Source: Erythroxylum novogranatense | Lineage: Eukaryota > Streptophyta > Magnoliopsida > Malpighiales > Erythroxylaceae | DNA: 64,000 nt | Assembly (NCBI GenBank): GCA_029891385.1 | Contig: CM057225.1 | Coordinates: forward strand, 11,032,060-11,096,059 | Reading direction: 5' to 3' | Part shown: in pieces, positions 12,851 through 24,189 of the stretch | Layout: the number at the start of each line of letters is the position of its first letter | How positions within the stretch are numbered: the stretch's first letter is position 1 | The notes under the pieces: generated by a model | Seen by the model: only the letters and a program-made list of their open reading frames with translations | The model's database searches: none | Told to the model about the DNA's origin: nothing | Position numbers and translations under genes: made by a program

Positions 12851-13052
12851 CCCGATGGCGATCGACCTTCCCCGTGGACGACCGATCTCCAGTTCCCGTG
12901 GCCGACCGATCTCCTTGCTCTTTGGTGGTTGCTTGTCCTTCGGTGGTCGACCAATCTCCCCGAAGATTCGGGTGTGTACTGGGTGCGACGTTATCCTCCA
13001 TGACCACGCTCCGCTCTTCCTGTTCCAAGGTTTGAGGTTCTTTGTTGATCAT
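12834..13052 (-). pseudogene. Gag-leader remnant of the LTR element
   Basis: A 72-residue frame downstream of the primer-binding site, in element sense, rich in Asp, Arg, Gly and Thr. Position and composition suit the start of a gypsy gag or its leader. No zinc knuckle or core gag domain remains. Its coding status is an inference from position. Confidence 0.3.
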
Positions 13053-13212
13053 TAGGGTCGAGGGTTAGTGTGGGAGACATGCGGTGCGGCGGCATAATTA
13101 TGCATTTGCAAACTAAACTATTTCAGATCGCCAGGGTCATGACAATGGCTTACATCGAGTCGTCATGTACTTTGGTGATTTGTGTGGTTACGGGCGTGGT
13201 TCCGGAAGTCAG

Positions 13213-13230
13213 CCACACGGTGGCGCCAAT
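13213..13230 (-). other. Primer-binding site
   Basis: On the minus strand, ATTGGCGCCACCGTGTGG directly follows the LTR end. TGGCGCC cores at this place are typical of plant gypsy elements. This site fixes the element's orientation. Confidence 0.7.
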
Positions 13231-13631
13231 TGGTTTTGCGGATTCGGTGAACGGTGTGTTGCGTTTGGGTCCATGAGTTAGCAACCTTCTGCGTTGTTCT
13301 TGACGTAAGTATACCGCAAAACAAGGAAGGCTCGTCGGGGTGATGTCCGATTAGCCCTCCGACGCCAAGTAAGTTTTCTTGTGAAGGTGGGAATCGATCG
13401 AGAAAAACAATTAGGTTATGATCTCGTCACTCGATTATGGGAGAATAATACCTTATATACGATTATCAACGGTAGGTTTAGGTCTTTACGTGTTTGCATG
13501 GGAGACTCTTTTTCAACCGATGGGCCAAAAAGGGGTATGGGCATTAGCGCAGGATCGATCTTCGATGATTGGACCGATCGGACTGTGAGTCGTCTTGATT
13601 GGATCCGAGCCCAAAGACGATCGACAAACCA
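13231..13631 (-). repeat. Right LTR (5' LTR in element sense)
   Basis: Terminal repeat beginning TGGTTTTGCGG and ending ACAAACCA on the plus strand. It is homologous to 10561-10974, with several small indels. Confidence 0.85.
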
Positions 13632-13636
13632 ATTAT

Positions 13637-14582
13637 TATTATTTATTTTCATATAGTTTAGTTTATTATTTATTTCATATTTTATTTACTAAGTATTTTT
13701 AACTTTTAACTTTGTCTCTTCTTTCTTTCTTCTTCTTTTTATGACAATTATTTGAAAAGAGTCTTTGTGAAATTTATAATAAGTGTTATTATTGTTGCTT
13801 TTGTTTTTGTTAGAGCGACGCAATTACAACATAAATCATAATATCAAACCACCTATAATATAACCACGTTATGTTTAAGTGGACATAAAGTTTTAATAGA
13901 ATGGAATGATTTTAATGTAATAGAATGTAAATAAATATAATATTATAAAATTATTATTTAAAAATGATACGAGAGTTTATAATGTAATATAATAAAATGT
14001 TGTTTAGGCAAGCGTTCAGTATAAAGCTAATTTTATTTTACATTTTATCCTAAATTTATTAAAATATATTATATATTTTTACTATTTAAAATATAATATA
14101 ATATAATATAAAACCGTCTTCTCTGTTCTCACAAAATAATATTTCATTATACAAAACTATTATTTTCTCGCCGCAACCAAAAGTCTTGCAAAACTATTAT
14201 TTTCTTGCCGAAAATAAAGGAAGGGGGGATGTTTGCAATCAGGCGGAATAGATTTGTTCCTATCCTAATTGGCCAACTTGGGGATTCTGTCGGCAGAAGG
14301 AGTTAAAATGCATCAGATAATGGTTAAAGAGATCAGTACTTTTCACCCGATACGTCGATCTGATCCCTCAACAACCTTGTACAACAGATCATGTCGTATA
14401 CCAGCCCAGGATGTTTCTCATAAGTACCCACTACCCACTACCCACTACCCACTACCCATCCTCCTGTCCTCTACGTCAACAACGCCGTTAAAACCCCAGT
14501 AGAAACGAGACACCGTGAATAACCAATTACTCCTAAGCACTAATCCATATCTGCAACTTCCCATTCTCAATCCCAACCCACC
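13637..14582. other. Intergenic AT-rich spacer with small repeats
   Basis: There is no gene. An ATATA-rich run lies at about 14090-14112, a short duplicated block ending TATTATTTTCTYGCCG at about 14150-14205, and a heptamer array (CCACTAC, about four copies) at about 14427-14458. The heptamer is not the plant telomere repeat. Confidence 0.5.
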
Positions 14583-14815
14583 ATGACCTCTCCCCAAGCG
14601 CTGTCTTCGTTTCCTTTCAGGGTCTTTCTGTCTCCGAGCTCGTGATGTTGCTTGACATGTTCCGTAGCGCTGCGACGGAGCAGCGAGACGTTTTGTCATT
14701 CTTCGACGAGCCACGCGGAAGTTGGTGGAGAAAGAGAAGCGGAGTTAGGATCAGGCGTTGTGTTTCAGATTTTTGTGGGCCAGAGCTAGAGCGGGATATT
14801 TAACACCCCCATACC
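14583..14815 (+). pseudogene. Possible orphan exon, unknown family
   Basis: After an acceptor-like TTTCCTTTCAG, one frame from about 14631 reads LSVSELVMLLDMFRSAATEQ and continues with acidic and basic residues up to a stop near 14804. A one-base shift near 14712 would give a more regular helix-like continuation (ATRKLVEKEKR). Composition and residue pattern look protein-like, and the local GC content is higher than the surroundings. I do not recognise the family and see no clear partner exons. It could be a gene fragment or chance. Confidence 0.25.
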
Positions 14816-16516
14816 AGATGCTTGGATTTGCTGATAATCACACGAATGGGTTTGGGCTGCAACGACTGTAACTAAGCTCCAGCTCGTCTTTATTATTTCA
14901 AAATTGAATTTGGATAAGGACGTTATCTATTCTAACTATATCATCATGTCATGTTTCATAACTCTTATTTTAACTTTAATTTTAGCAAAACTAACTTATT
15001 GCTCCAAAACACGAACTATTACTTATTTTCTGACGCAATTCCAACGTTCTTCGCTTAGTCCCGAGTCGTCCCCTCAAGCAAACTCCATCAACCAATCATT
15101 TCTTTCCGCCAACTCCTCTCTGTGAAAAAACTGAGAACTGACGAGGATGAAGCAATGGGCCTATTTGTAGTTAAGTCGGTGTCACCCCTTTTTTAGAAGC
15201 CCATCCAAGTAGCAATCCATAACGTGTTCAAGGGCCTAGTGGTGGAATGGGGGTCCTAATCTTTCCCATAAACAAGATGAGCTTTTGACTCGGGTCAGAT
15301 AATATTTTGATGCGTTCGATCCAGCCGAAAACATAGAAAGAGCATAATCTTGTTCTATTCGCTTACATTGCTACCAAATTTTGTCTCTGTTCTTTCCTTA
15401 ACTTGTCTTTTCGCTGTAATGAATGCACTCCCACCTCAAATTACCGAATTATGATATATCAGCTAACGCCAAACAGAAATCATTATTAATGTTGTTTTAT
15501 TTTTATATTAATGATGAATGACATTGACCTCCGTTCAAGTGTTCAACCTTGATGGGCTCTCCGGGTCCGGGGTCAGTCACGCTTCTAATGTTTAGCTTTA
15601 TTGACACCGACACTTGGGACTAATACGACGCTGTATTACGACAATACATATCCTTTCGTATAGCATAGCGTATTAGCATGTCACAGTTCCTTGTCCTTTT
15701 CACTCGCCGCCAGCTGGAACCTGAGGTTGGTAAGACAAAGTTTTTATATGCCTTATCCTCGATAAGACAAATAAACTTTAAATACCGTAACTATACCTTT
15801 TGTAACAGTTTCCTCACCCTAGGGGTGACACGTCCACTTGATAGCATCATTACTACCGCGTTGGTTTTCCCCAAAAGCAAAACAGAGTTAACAACATAAG
15901 ATTAACTGCCACTTAAACAACTAACTACCCAAAACGACGTTAAGAAAAAAATCCAATGTTCCGGTGTTCTATTTTTTTGGTCCCAAATGATTCATCATCC
16001 CCCTTGTTGACTCTTTCAGTCCCGTAAATGTTGAGACATGAAAGCAGAATTTAAGATTTGGTAATGGGGACCTGTGCCTTTCTAGAAGTGCTCACGTCAA
16101 ACACCAAAAGCATGACCTTATTTTTGATTTACCGTACCTTGTCTCTGATTCTTCTTCTTCAAAATTAAATAACGAAGGCGTTTGTTAATGTAGGAGAATA
16201 TGTCGGTTAATTTAATAAAATACGTAATTGACTAAAAGAAAAAAAGAGGAAAAGAAAAGTAAAACGTTATTAATGAACTTTTAATTTCCTCACCTTCTCT
16301 CTTGTCTTTCACTCTTTGCCTACGCCACCCTCCTGCCTTTCTTGAACCAGTCTAGTCTTCGCCTTCTTCATGCCTCGTTCTGCCCTTCTATGTCTCCAAC
16401 TTTGATTTTCGTTTTCTGTAAGAAAGTTTCTTCTAAAAACGTTCCTGTTTGATCCCAACAAATTTGTCGACAGAATTGCAGAAAAGATTTGAAATTTATT
16501 TCAGGGAACAGAAGAC
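14816..16516. other. Spacer and leader upstream of the SPRY gene
   Basis: No gene is supported. The last 150-200 bases before 16517, rich in CT, are the likely 5' untranslated region of the SPRY gene. An intron may end at TTATTTCAG just before its start codon. Confidence 0.4.
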
Positions 16517-18390
16517 ATGCTTCTAATTTGGGTGGTGGCAGGGTCGGTTGTATTTGTTGCAATCTTGCTTATCATGGTAGCTTGGCGATTTTATTGGCTT
16601 AAACAACGTAAAGATGTTTCTGATAAGACAAGAGCTAGAGCTGAAACCTTGCGAGATGGGATTGGAAAGCTTCAACGAGGAAGTAGTCCGTATCATCATC
16701 AAGTTGTTGAATTTGACAGCAAAAGAAGAGGGAATTATTATGCATTTAGACGAGCAGTGTCAACCAGGCCTTTTTTTAGTTGGGCTGATCATCCTACGCT
16801 TATTGCCGACGCGGTTGAGAATGGATGGTCTCGGTTTGCTTTCACTGCTGTCATGTCGTCTCCGTCGTCAAGGTCAACGGTTTTAGGCTTATGTGCGGTT
16901 GGTGATTATGTTAGAGAAGCGGAACCAGAAATTTCTTGGGAAGTGTCTCAAGGGTCAGCTGATTTCCTGCAAAAGATCAGGCTAAATTCTGGGATAAGAA
17001 AGGTCAATATAAACAGTCCTTTCATGTCTGCAACTTCTGTGATTAGAACTGCTTTGCCTTTACCAGGTCCTTCGTTGGGCAATTCAGCTTTTCCACAGGA
17101 GGCATATTTTGAGATAACAATTGTGTACTTTCATGGAGATGCTCAGGAGTCTGTTGCCAAGCCTAAGGAAGGTGAAAAGACGAAACTTATTCAAGAAAAT
17201 TCTAATGCGAGAGGGAATTCTTCCGACTCTCTACTGCACGCCAATAAGAGTCATAAAATCAGCAAGATTGAGGAAACCAAGATAGGTTATCCTGATGACA
17301 CCAAAGAAAAAATAGTTGTGATGTCTTTGGGGCTCACCACTGGAGGCTCTCTCCCTTTCAAACTTCCGGGAAGCTATTTGGGATCAATCGGATTCAATTC
17401 AAACGGTTCTGTGTTTCTTGATGGTAACGTATTCTGTATCACTCTGTTTTATCCGTCATCGCTTATCTGCTATCAGAACCGGCAAGATCATCTTTTTTAT
17501 TCAAAGAATTACCGTTTAGTAACTTTCCTGTATGCGCTTGTTGGTAGCGTAAGTGTGTAACCTTTTGAACTTACAAACCAGTTACTGGTTTGGCAACTTT
17601 AGAGGCAAATTCTAACCACTAGTCTCATATTTGCATCTCTGCACTAAAGTTGATGGCAACCCACTAAGTAATGGACTCTCGCATAAGATTACTAGTGAAA
17701 CTTTAACGAAAGAGGTCCATGACCAAGATTTTTCATTGGTCTTTAAGTTCAGGAGCTGTTGACATAATATATGACATGGTTTTCATTAACTTAGTGGCAC
17801 CTTGTTTATAGCACTTAGATATGGTGGTTTGACGCAATTGTTAAGTACACACAAAGAGTTATCTCCAACTGATTAATTATCTTTCAGGCACAAAACTCGC
17901 AGTTGAAACTGAGAAAGCAGAATGGGCAAAGGCCGAAAAGGTGATTGGTTGTGGATATGATCCCAGGCTAAAGAGAGTCTTTTTCACAGTGGACTCGGAG
18001 CTTGTGCATGTAATTCATTGCAAAACAGAGGAATTCGGGTCTCCTCTTTACCCAGCAATTGCAGCCAACGGTGACATAACGGTTCTTGTAAATTTTGGCC
18101 AAAGTGTCTTCAGCTATGCCCCGGCAAATACTCAACGGACGCCAAATCCTTGCTTTATCGGTCCTCTTGCGAATTCACCTGCCTTGGGGTACGACGACAG
18201 CAAAGAGTTGTTTTCAATGGGAAGGATTGACTCGCAATGGATGAACAGGAGTGCAACAAAAGGTAGCCACTTTAGTAGTGGTACTAACAACAAAGGGGTT
18301 GACTTTGATGAGGAGTCGGAAGCTGATCTGTTCGAGATTGTGTTGGAGGGTAATGCTGGAAGATCTCCCAGTACCACTTTGCGTCAATAA
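16517..18390 (+). CDS. SPRY-domain protein with N-terminal membrane anchor
   Basis: Two exons, 16517-17423 and 17888-18390, join in phase (GAT G|GC ACA) to give 469 residues. Residues about 3-24 (LIWVVAGSVVFVAILLIMV) form one transmembrane segment or signal anchor, followed by a basic stretch. The middle part contains ISWEVSQGSADFLQK and AYFEITIVYF. The latter is the entry strand typical of SPRY/B30.2 folds. After a variable insert come VVMSLGLTTGG, PGSYLGSIGFNSNG, and across the intron GTKLAVETEKAEW, VIGCGYDP and KRVFFTVDSELVHV. This is the usual SPRY order, split by the insert. SPRY domains bind proteins; the partner here is unknown. The C-terminal tail is acidic (FDEESEADLFEIVLE). The gene looks intact, and the first Met gives the anchor. 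Confidence 0.88.
17424..17887 (+). other. Intron of the SPRY gene
   Basis: A 464-base GT-AG intron (GTAACG ... TATCTTTCAG). Reading through the donor gives a false longer frame that ends at 17560. Confidence 0.85.
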
Positions 18391-18813
18391 CCATTAACAA
18401 ATTTTTGGCAGTGGCATGGATTCGGTGTAAATGGGTTTTTCAAGATTTTCAAAGTGCCTTTATCATTCTAAGTTAAACAACGTCCAAGGAAAGAAGGTTT
18501 TTGGGATGTACAGACAGAAACCGGGGGGGATCTATACATTTATCGGGTGCGGTTCCTTTCTGAGGTTTAATCATGACATGGTTACTTGTACAGCTGAAGT
18601 TTATACTCATTCAAAAGGTGTGGTCTTTGGTCCGAGAACAATTTGTTGGAATATTGTTTTGAGGAAATCGATAGGGTCAGAAATAGCTCCTATAATTTCA
18701 CATATTTTTTTTATTTAATAATTTATATTATTAATTTTAATATATATATTTTTTGTGAACTATTTATAAAACTGATAAATTAGGCATATAATAAAGTTTG
18801 TATAATATTTTAA
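18391..18813 (+). other. Probable 3' untranslated region of the SPRY gene
   Basis: This follows the SPRY stop codon and turns strongly AT-rich after about 18700. A 95-codon frame at 18431-18718 has no domain and is probably untranslated. Confidence 0.4.
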
Positions 18814-19035
18814 GAGTGACTCGATGGTTGAGAGCGGAGTTTGACTTTAGTTAGGTCCCAGGTTCGATTCCATACTAGTCACTCTCAGAAGCTGAAAGCG
18901 AACCGGGGTTTTATCGTAGATGGAAGCTAGTTGATGCCTCAATGATAAGGTCTTACCGCTTGGCCGCGCGTGGAGTAGACGTCAATTAGGCTACGTAGAA
19001 AGGTGTACCTGTTTGGTCCGCCTACGAAATTTTTT
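18814..19035 (+). mobile_element. tRNA-derived SINE
   Basis: The head resembles a tRNA gene of about 71 bases. A box-like TGACTCGATGG is at 18817-18827 and B box GGTTCGATTCC at 18861-18871. GAGTGACT at 18814-18821 pairs perfectly with AGTCACTC at 18877-18884, as an acceptor stem would. A tRNA-unrelated body follows (GAAGCTGAAAGCG ... GGTCCGCCTACG), ending in a T-rich tail near 19022-19035. It would be transcribed by RNA polymerase III and moved by LINE enzymes. I found no clean target duplication. The exact 3' end is uncertain. Confidence 0.72.
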
Positions 19036-19984
19036 CGAATATATATTAAGAATAAAATATAACAGACTAGTCAATTCAATGGACAGGAACAGAGCAACTT
19101 CAAATCCTTTCCGTTTGAAGATATTAGGCTGTGCCATCTGAATCATCATCGACATCCCGAGCCCGAAGAAAACAGTCTCGTCACTGTAAGCCAGATGGGT
19201 TCCGGTTCAACCAGGGCGATAGGCATCTAATCACAGAAGAAGTATTTTATTTTATGTTTCTTTGAACACCAAAACATGACTGTCAATGTTTACGGTCTTC
19301 ATGTTTTTAATTGTTTTATGTTCTTCCTCTTTTCTCAAAAGAAGTTTATTTGAAGGAAATCACATTTTACTGATGAAAGAGAGGAAGAATTGCAAGCACA
19401 TATATAACGACTGATGTGTTTAATTACAACTCCGGAGGGTATCAGTTGCCTTCCATCTATAGTGTTTGATATCGATGAAGGCTTGAGATGCAATTATCAT
19501 ATATGAAATGAAACAGTTCCAATCCTTATCAGATTAAATTACTAAATCTCTCAGGCATATTAGATAATATTTTGTCTTACCAACTCTTTAGGAGGTTATG
19601 TTCTTGTCATCATTTAACAAACTTGGGCCTGATTTAAGTGTGATAAGAGACCTTCAAATGCCTTTGGGGACGAACAAGCAGAGCAATGCTTCCACTAGCG
19701 ATGACTTAATATCTAACACCATCCTCATCACGTCAATAATGTTGTTATCATTCCGTATCTATTCCGTGAGGTGAAATCAATGTTCTAAATGGCAACTATT
19801 AAGCTATTTGAGGGATATCTTATTAATTAATTTTGGACATTATCTGTAATTGAACATAGTTGGATATATTTGAAATTTCATTATGATAAAAAATTTACTT
19901 TGTATGAGATTCTTGAAGAGAAGATAGAATGAAGGATAAAATCCTCAAGAAGATAGGATTTATTTGTGTCAAAATCGCCATGAC
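19036..19984. other. Intergenic spacer
   Basis: No gene or bounded element can be supported in this stretch. Confidence 0.4.
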
Positions 19985-21195
19985 CATGTTTGGTAAATGA
20001 CTTATAAGCCATTTTTTATCAGATCGAAAGGTTTTAACTGTTTGATTATTTTAAACTGCTGATAATTATGTTTGATAATCAGCTAATTGAGTTGGTGGAT
20101 TGAACCCAATTTGTTGATGTTGAAAAAGCTACTATGAAGAACGTTTTCTTTCAACGACTGAGAAATTAAGGGACTAAAGACTATTATATTCAAAAGTTAT
20201 AACAAATTACTTAAAGAGATAGAGATAGAGATATAAATTTGATTTAATTTATATAAAATTTTAAATTTTAGTCATTAAATTAAAATATTAAAATATTTAA
20301 TATTAAATTAAAATTTTCAAAATTAAATACTTCAAATTTTATCTCTAATATAGTACATTAATTACTTTTGTATAGACCCAATATTTAAGTTCCTTTTATA
20401 TCAATATTTAGTATATAATATTATTATCACTTGTATATTGTGTTTAATTCAATTTAATTTAATCTAAAATTAGTAAGTCAAATTTAAATTAATTATTTTA
20501 TCTAAGTTTAAATTTTAAGAGATTAATATAAACAATTTTAAAACATAATTTATTTTAATTTAAAATATTAAAAAATATAGTTCAATTTTTAAAATAAAAT
20601 TAAAATAACAAAATTTATATTTCTTAAATTAGAAATTAAATCGATATCATTTTTACAGACCCAATTTCATATTAAGCTCGTTGGTATTGCATTTGAGGAA
20701 ATACTTATGGTATGATCTGACCAAACTCATTATCAAGCTTATTTTTAGTGACATTTTAGTGACCTCTCGAGTTCTTCAATTGATCCTTGCTAATTTAAGA
20801 GGATCTTGAGAAGTTTTTAATCGAATTCATTCATTATTAAGAAGTTGTATTGAGAGAGCTTTCGGTATTCTTAAGGTTCGATAGAAGATATTGGAGAAAA
20901 TGATGGTTTTAAATTCTTTTGCTTTTTCTAAATTCTTACGAGAATATTCGAAAAAATACTAAGATATAAACAGTTAATACTCGTGTCCTTATAAATCTTT
21001 TTTAAACCATACCCTCATAAATTATTTTACACATAATAACTAATCTTAAATAACTAATTTTATCAAACGTCATTAAATAAATCGTTGATATTATCCGCTA
21101 GTCAAATTAGCTATATCAATCTGCTGTTAGCTAATCGCTAATTGAATCAGTTAACAACTAATACAATCCACTTATTGTCAAACAGGACTCATGTC
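19985..21195 (+). mobile_element. Decayed PIF/Harbinger element
   Basis: Left CATGTTTGGTAAATGAC and right GTCAAACAGGACTC (inverted) look like diverged terminal repeats around 19985 and 21190. Inside, the plus strand at about 20849-20875 reads ATTGAGAGAGCTTTCGG, that is IERAFG followed by ILKVR, a stop and KILEKM. This is the third catalytic (Glu) block of a Harbinger DDE transposase. The rest is AT-rich and without frames. The boundaries are approximate and no target duplication is clear. Confidence 0.5.
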
Positions 21196-23304
21196 TTATA
21201 AAATATAATGTGGAGATTTTTTGAGTGATTTTGGAGTTTTCTTTGGTAGCTACATTTGGTGATTGTAGTTATCTTTGGAAATAGATTTTGTAAAAATGGA
21301 GTTACGCATGACAACTACGTATCTCTATGTATGTGTAACTTTTGGATAGCTGATATTATTGTTTTTGTGTGGGAAAAATGACAGTTATTTTGTGTTAAGT
21401 GTGTAACTGTATTTTGTGATATTTCAGTGATGAAACATATATCCAATTGATGATTTGTGTAGCTGTGTTTTTGTTTACATGCTTCAGTGATTTTGATTTT
21501 GGCAGTCTATGGTGCATAAGATATGATGATTTTAGCAGTCATGTGTTAGAGGAACTTATGAGATCAATTACACATTTGATTGAAGATTGGTGTGCGTTTG
21601 GGCTTTCGGTGATTGATTACAAGGTTTCGTTTATGAAAAATATGTAGTCCATCTATTGATTTGAGTAGCTGTATTTTTGGTATTCTTCGATGATTAATTA
21701 TATGTTCTTATGGTAGTTTTTATGGCTATTGTTCTTGGGTTTCTTCAATGATCAATTACATGATTTATTGATATTTCTTAGCTGTTGTGTGAGAGCGTAT
21801 TCGCAAATTGACTACAAGGTTCACAGCAGATGTTATTCTACAACTTCTCATAATTTCGATTGATGAAGCTGCATATTTCGGAGAGTGTTTTTGTCTCTAA
21901 GTGTTTTCTTTATGTTACTTTTGATTCAATCACTTAAGTTGTTTTAATTCTCATCTTATTATCAATTATTGTTGAAAATTTTTTTTTATTAAAGTTAACA
22001 CGAAATGGTCATACTATTGAGAGTGATACACTCTTATTACACAGACATAACTCTGGATAAAGGTAGATCACGAATAGATGGATGACTATATATATATTAG
22101 ACTCTTTGTTTGATAAAACTAATATTATATTGTTTATTTCTTTTATTTATTCATTATAAATATATTAAATCACAGTTTTATATAAATAGTTGAATTATTT
22201 TCCTTTTATTTTAATGTTTTATTTTGTTTTTAAGGATGATAATGGACAAAATGTCCTGAAAATACAAACTTTTAGATAATAAATCAGAAAAGTACTAGTT
22301 CTCTTTACTTCTTCTTTATGTTTATTGTTTTTCTATTCTTTTCCAAGCTTTATTGTATAAATTGTAGAGAATGTATATCTTTAAGTATGGGTAAAAGGGC
22401 ATAGTGATTTTGGTCATGGATTTAATTGTGACTCAAGTATTTTTAATCTTTATATGGAGATTTGAGTTTGGTTGAATCAAAATTTTATATGATCTTTTTT
22501 ATGCAAATACCTTCATGTTTATTAACCCAAAATCTATCCTTCACCATACCTTACGAAGTCCTCATCACACCTTAATTGAAAGATCTTTTGAAATTTACCT
22601 TTTATTTTATTTTATAATGGTGGAAATGTGATATGTTAGCAAATATGGTTGAGATTCTTTCTATATATTAATTTGAAAGTTTTGTTAATGTTCATCCTAA
22701 ATACTTTGAGTGAATTGTTAGTGTGAAGGTGTTGAATTATATGGCACTTGATTTTATAAGGGTTATCAAAATATCATTTATGGTTTTAGTTTGTGAAAAT
22801 TTATTATATGATTGTTTGAGTGTAATTGTATTTTGATTTGATTTTTAAAACATGACATTTGAAATGTGAATAGATAGGTTGAGCTGAAGAAGATGGAGAT
22901 ATTAATGAGCTAATGAATTGGAATTATTATTCGCTTGAGGACATTTTAGTGTGGGACATTCATAAGTGGTAATTTAGTCTTACTTTTAATCTCATATTTA
23001 ATGCATTTTACATGTTTATTTGAGTACTATTGTTGATTTTAGCACTTAAGATATTCATATTTTGTTTCTAGATCTAATTCACTCACTTGGAAAAAAAGGA
23101 AACGAATTTGGACATGCTTGGAGCAGTTTTGATTGAGTTATGAAGCATAGGACATCAACATGGTCGTGATTGAGAGTTTGGAGGCATGTTGAGTATTTTT
23201 TGTGTTAGTTAGGAACACACTTGCGTTGAATAGTGAAAAGGCCATATTAATGATACATGCTAGTGTCTGTGCACATGCTAGCTTCAGATAGTGTCATTGT
23301 CTAT
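21196..23304. other. Intergenic AT-rich spacer
   Basis: There is no gene. Degenerate repeated phrases such as GTAGCTGT followed by TTCRRTGAT occur between about 21400 and 21850. The short frame at 21447-21647 is unconvincing. Confidence 0.45.
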
Positions 23305-23561
23305 TTACGCTGCGTTTGGTTAGTGTCTCTGGTAACTGGAGTCAGAACGGAACAGAACGTAACAGAAATTGGGGACAGAGAATTGTTTGGTTGATGGTAG
23401 ACAGAACAGAGAATCTTGTCTCCATCTCCAGGACAAATGTGTTTGGTTGTAGGCGACAGAGACAGAAAATAGTGCAAATGACGAATATGCCCATAGTATT
23501 TAATATGATTAGGAAGATGTAATTCAATGGTATTTTTGTTATGAATGGTTTGTAATTCAAT

Positions 23562-23758
23562 AGTTTGTATTATTATTATCATTATGTCTAATTAATATTA
23601 TTATTATTATATAATTTGTATTTATTATTATTGAAATATATTATTATTAATATATTTAGCATAATTTTAATAATTATTATACAAATTTATTATTATAATT
23701 ATTATGTCTAAATATTAATATTATTAATATTATTATTATTATTATTATATAATTTGTA

Positions 23759-23804
<46 letters not shown>

Positions 23805-23991
23805 ATTTGTTATTAGTAGTCAAATTTATTAATAATAATAATAATATTATTATTACTATATAGTTTGTATGTATTATTTTGAAATTATATATTACAATTT
23901 ATTCAAATTAATCTAAGCATATATAATTAATATATTATTTGTAGGTATTATAATTGAAATTATATATTACAATTTAGTCAAATTAATCTAA

Positions 23992-24034
<43 letters not shown>
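23562..24034. repeat. ATT and TA microsatellites inside Harbinger copy 1
   Basis: Interrupted (ATT)n runs at about 23562-23870 are followed by a pure (TA)n run of about 40 bases at 23995-24034. Frames reported through such runs are not genes. Confidence 0.85.
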
Positions 24035-24040
<6 letters not shown>

Positions 24041-24189
24041 CATCATCTCAGCATTCATATAATTAATTACATCAGACGTTCAACATACATTCATATAATT
24101 AATGACTTTAATCGTCAACATAACTTAAAACAAGCAATTAAGCATATCACGAGCGAAATAACATAATTAGTTGATCATACATGAAGCAC

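Larger units (their letters stand above)
10561..13631 (-). mobile_element. Non-autonomous Ty3/gypsy-type LTR retroelement
   Basis: A 3.07 kb element with two direct terminal repeats, 10561-10974 and 13231-13631. Each begins TGGTT and ends ACCA. The flanks repeat ATTAT (10556-10560 and 13632-13636), which gives a 5-base target duplication, although the target lies in an ATT-rich run. The minus strand is the element's sense strand. Just inside the right repeat, the minus strand reads ATTGGCGCCACCGTGTGG, a primer-binding site of the TGGCGCC type common in plant gypsy elements. Just inside the left repeat it reads GTAGGGAGGGCTTA, a polypurine tract. A short gag-leader-like frame lies at 13052-12834, but protease, reverse transcriptase and integrase are absent. 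Most of the interior is a gene on the opposite strand. The two repeats have diverged by indels and substitutions, so the insertion is not recent. Confidence 0.85.

Noticed and set aside
12157..12954. 265-codon minus-strand frame inside the LTR element
   Set aside because: It is the mirror of the plus-strand Transposase_28-like gene, with no domain of its own. Its length reflects biased composition.
14427..14458. CCACTAC heptamer array as an interstitial telomere
   Set aside because: The plant telomere repeat is CCCTAAA. This heptamer differs and is short.
16614..16886. 90-codon frame overlapping the SPRY gene
   Set aside because: It is an out-of-frame shadow of the first SPRY exon.
18814..18884. 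A functional tRNA gene
   Set aside because: The A box and B box pair with an acceptor-like stem, but there is no good anticodon arm and an unrelated SINE-like body follows.
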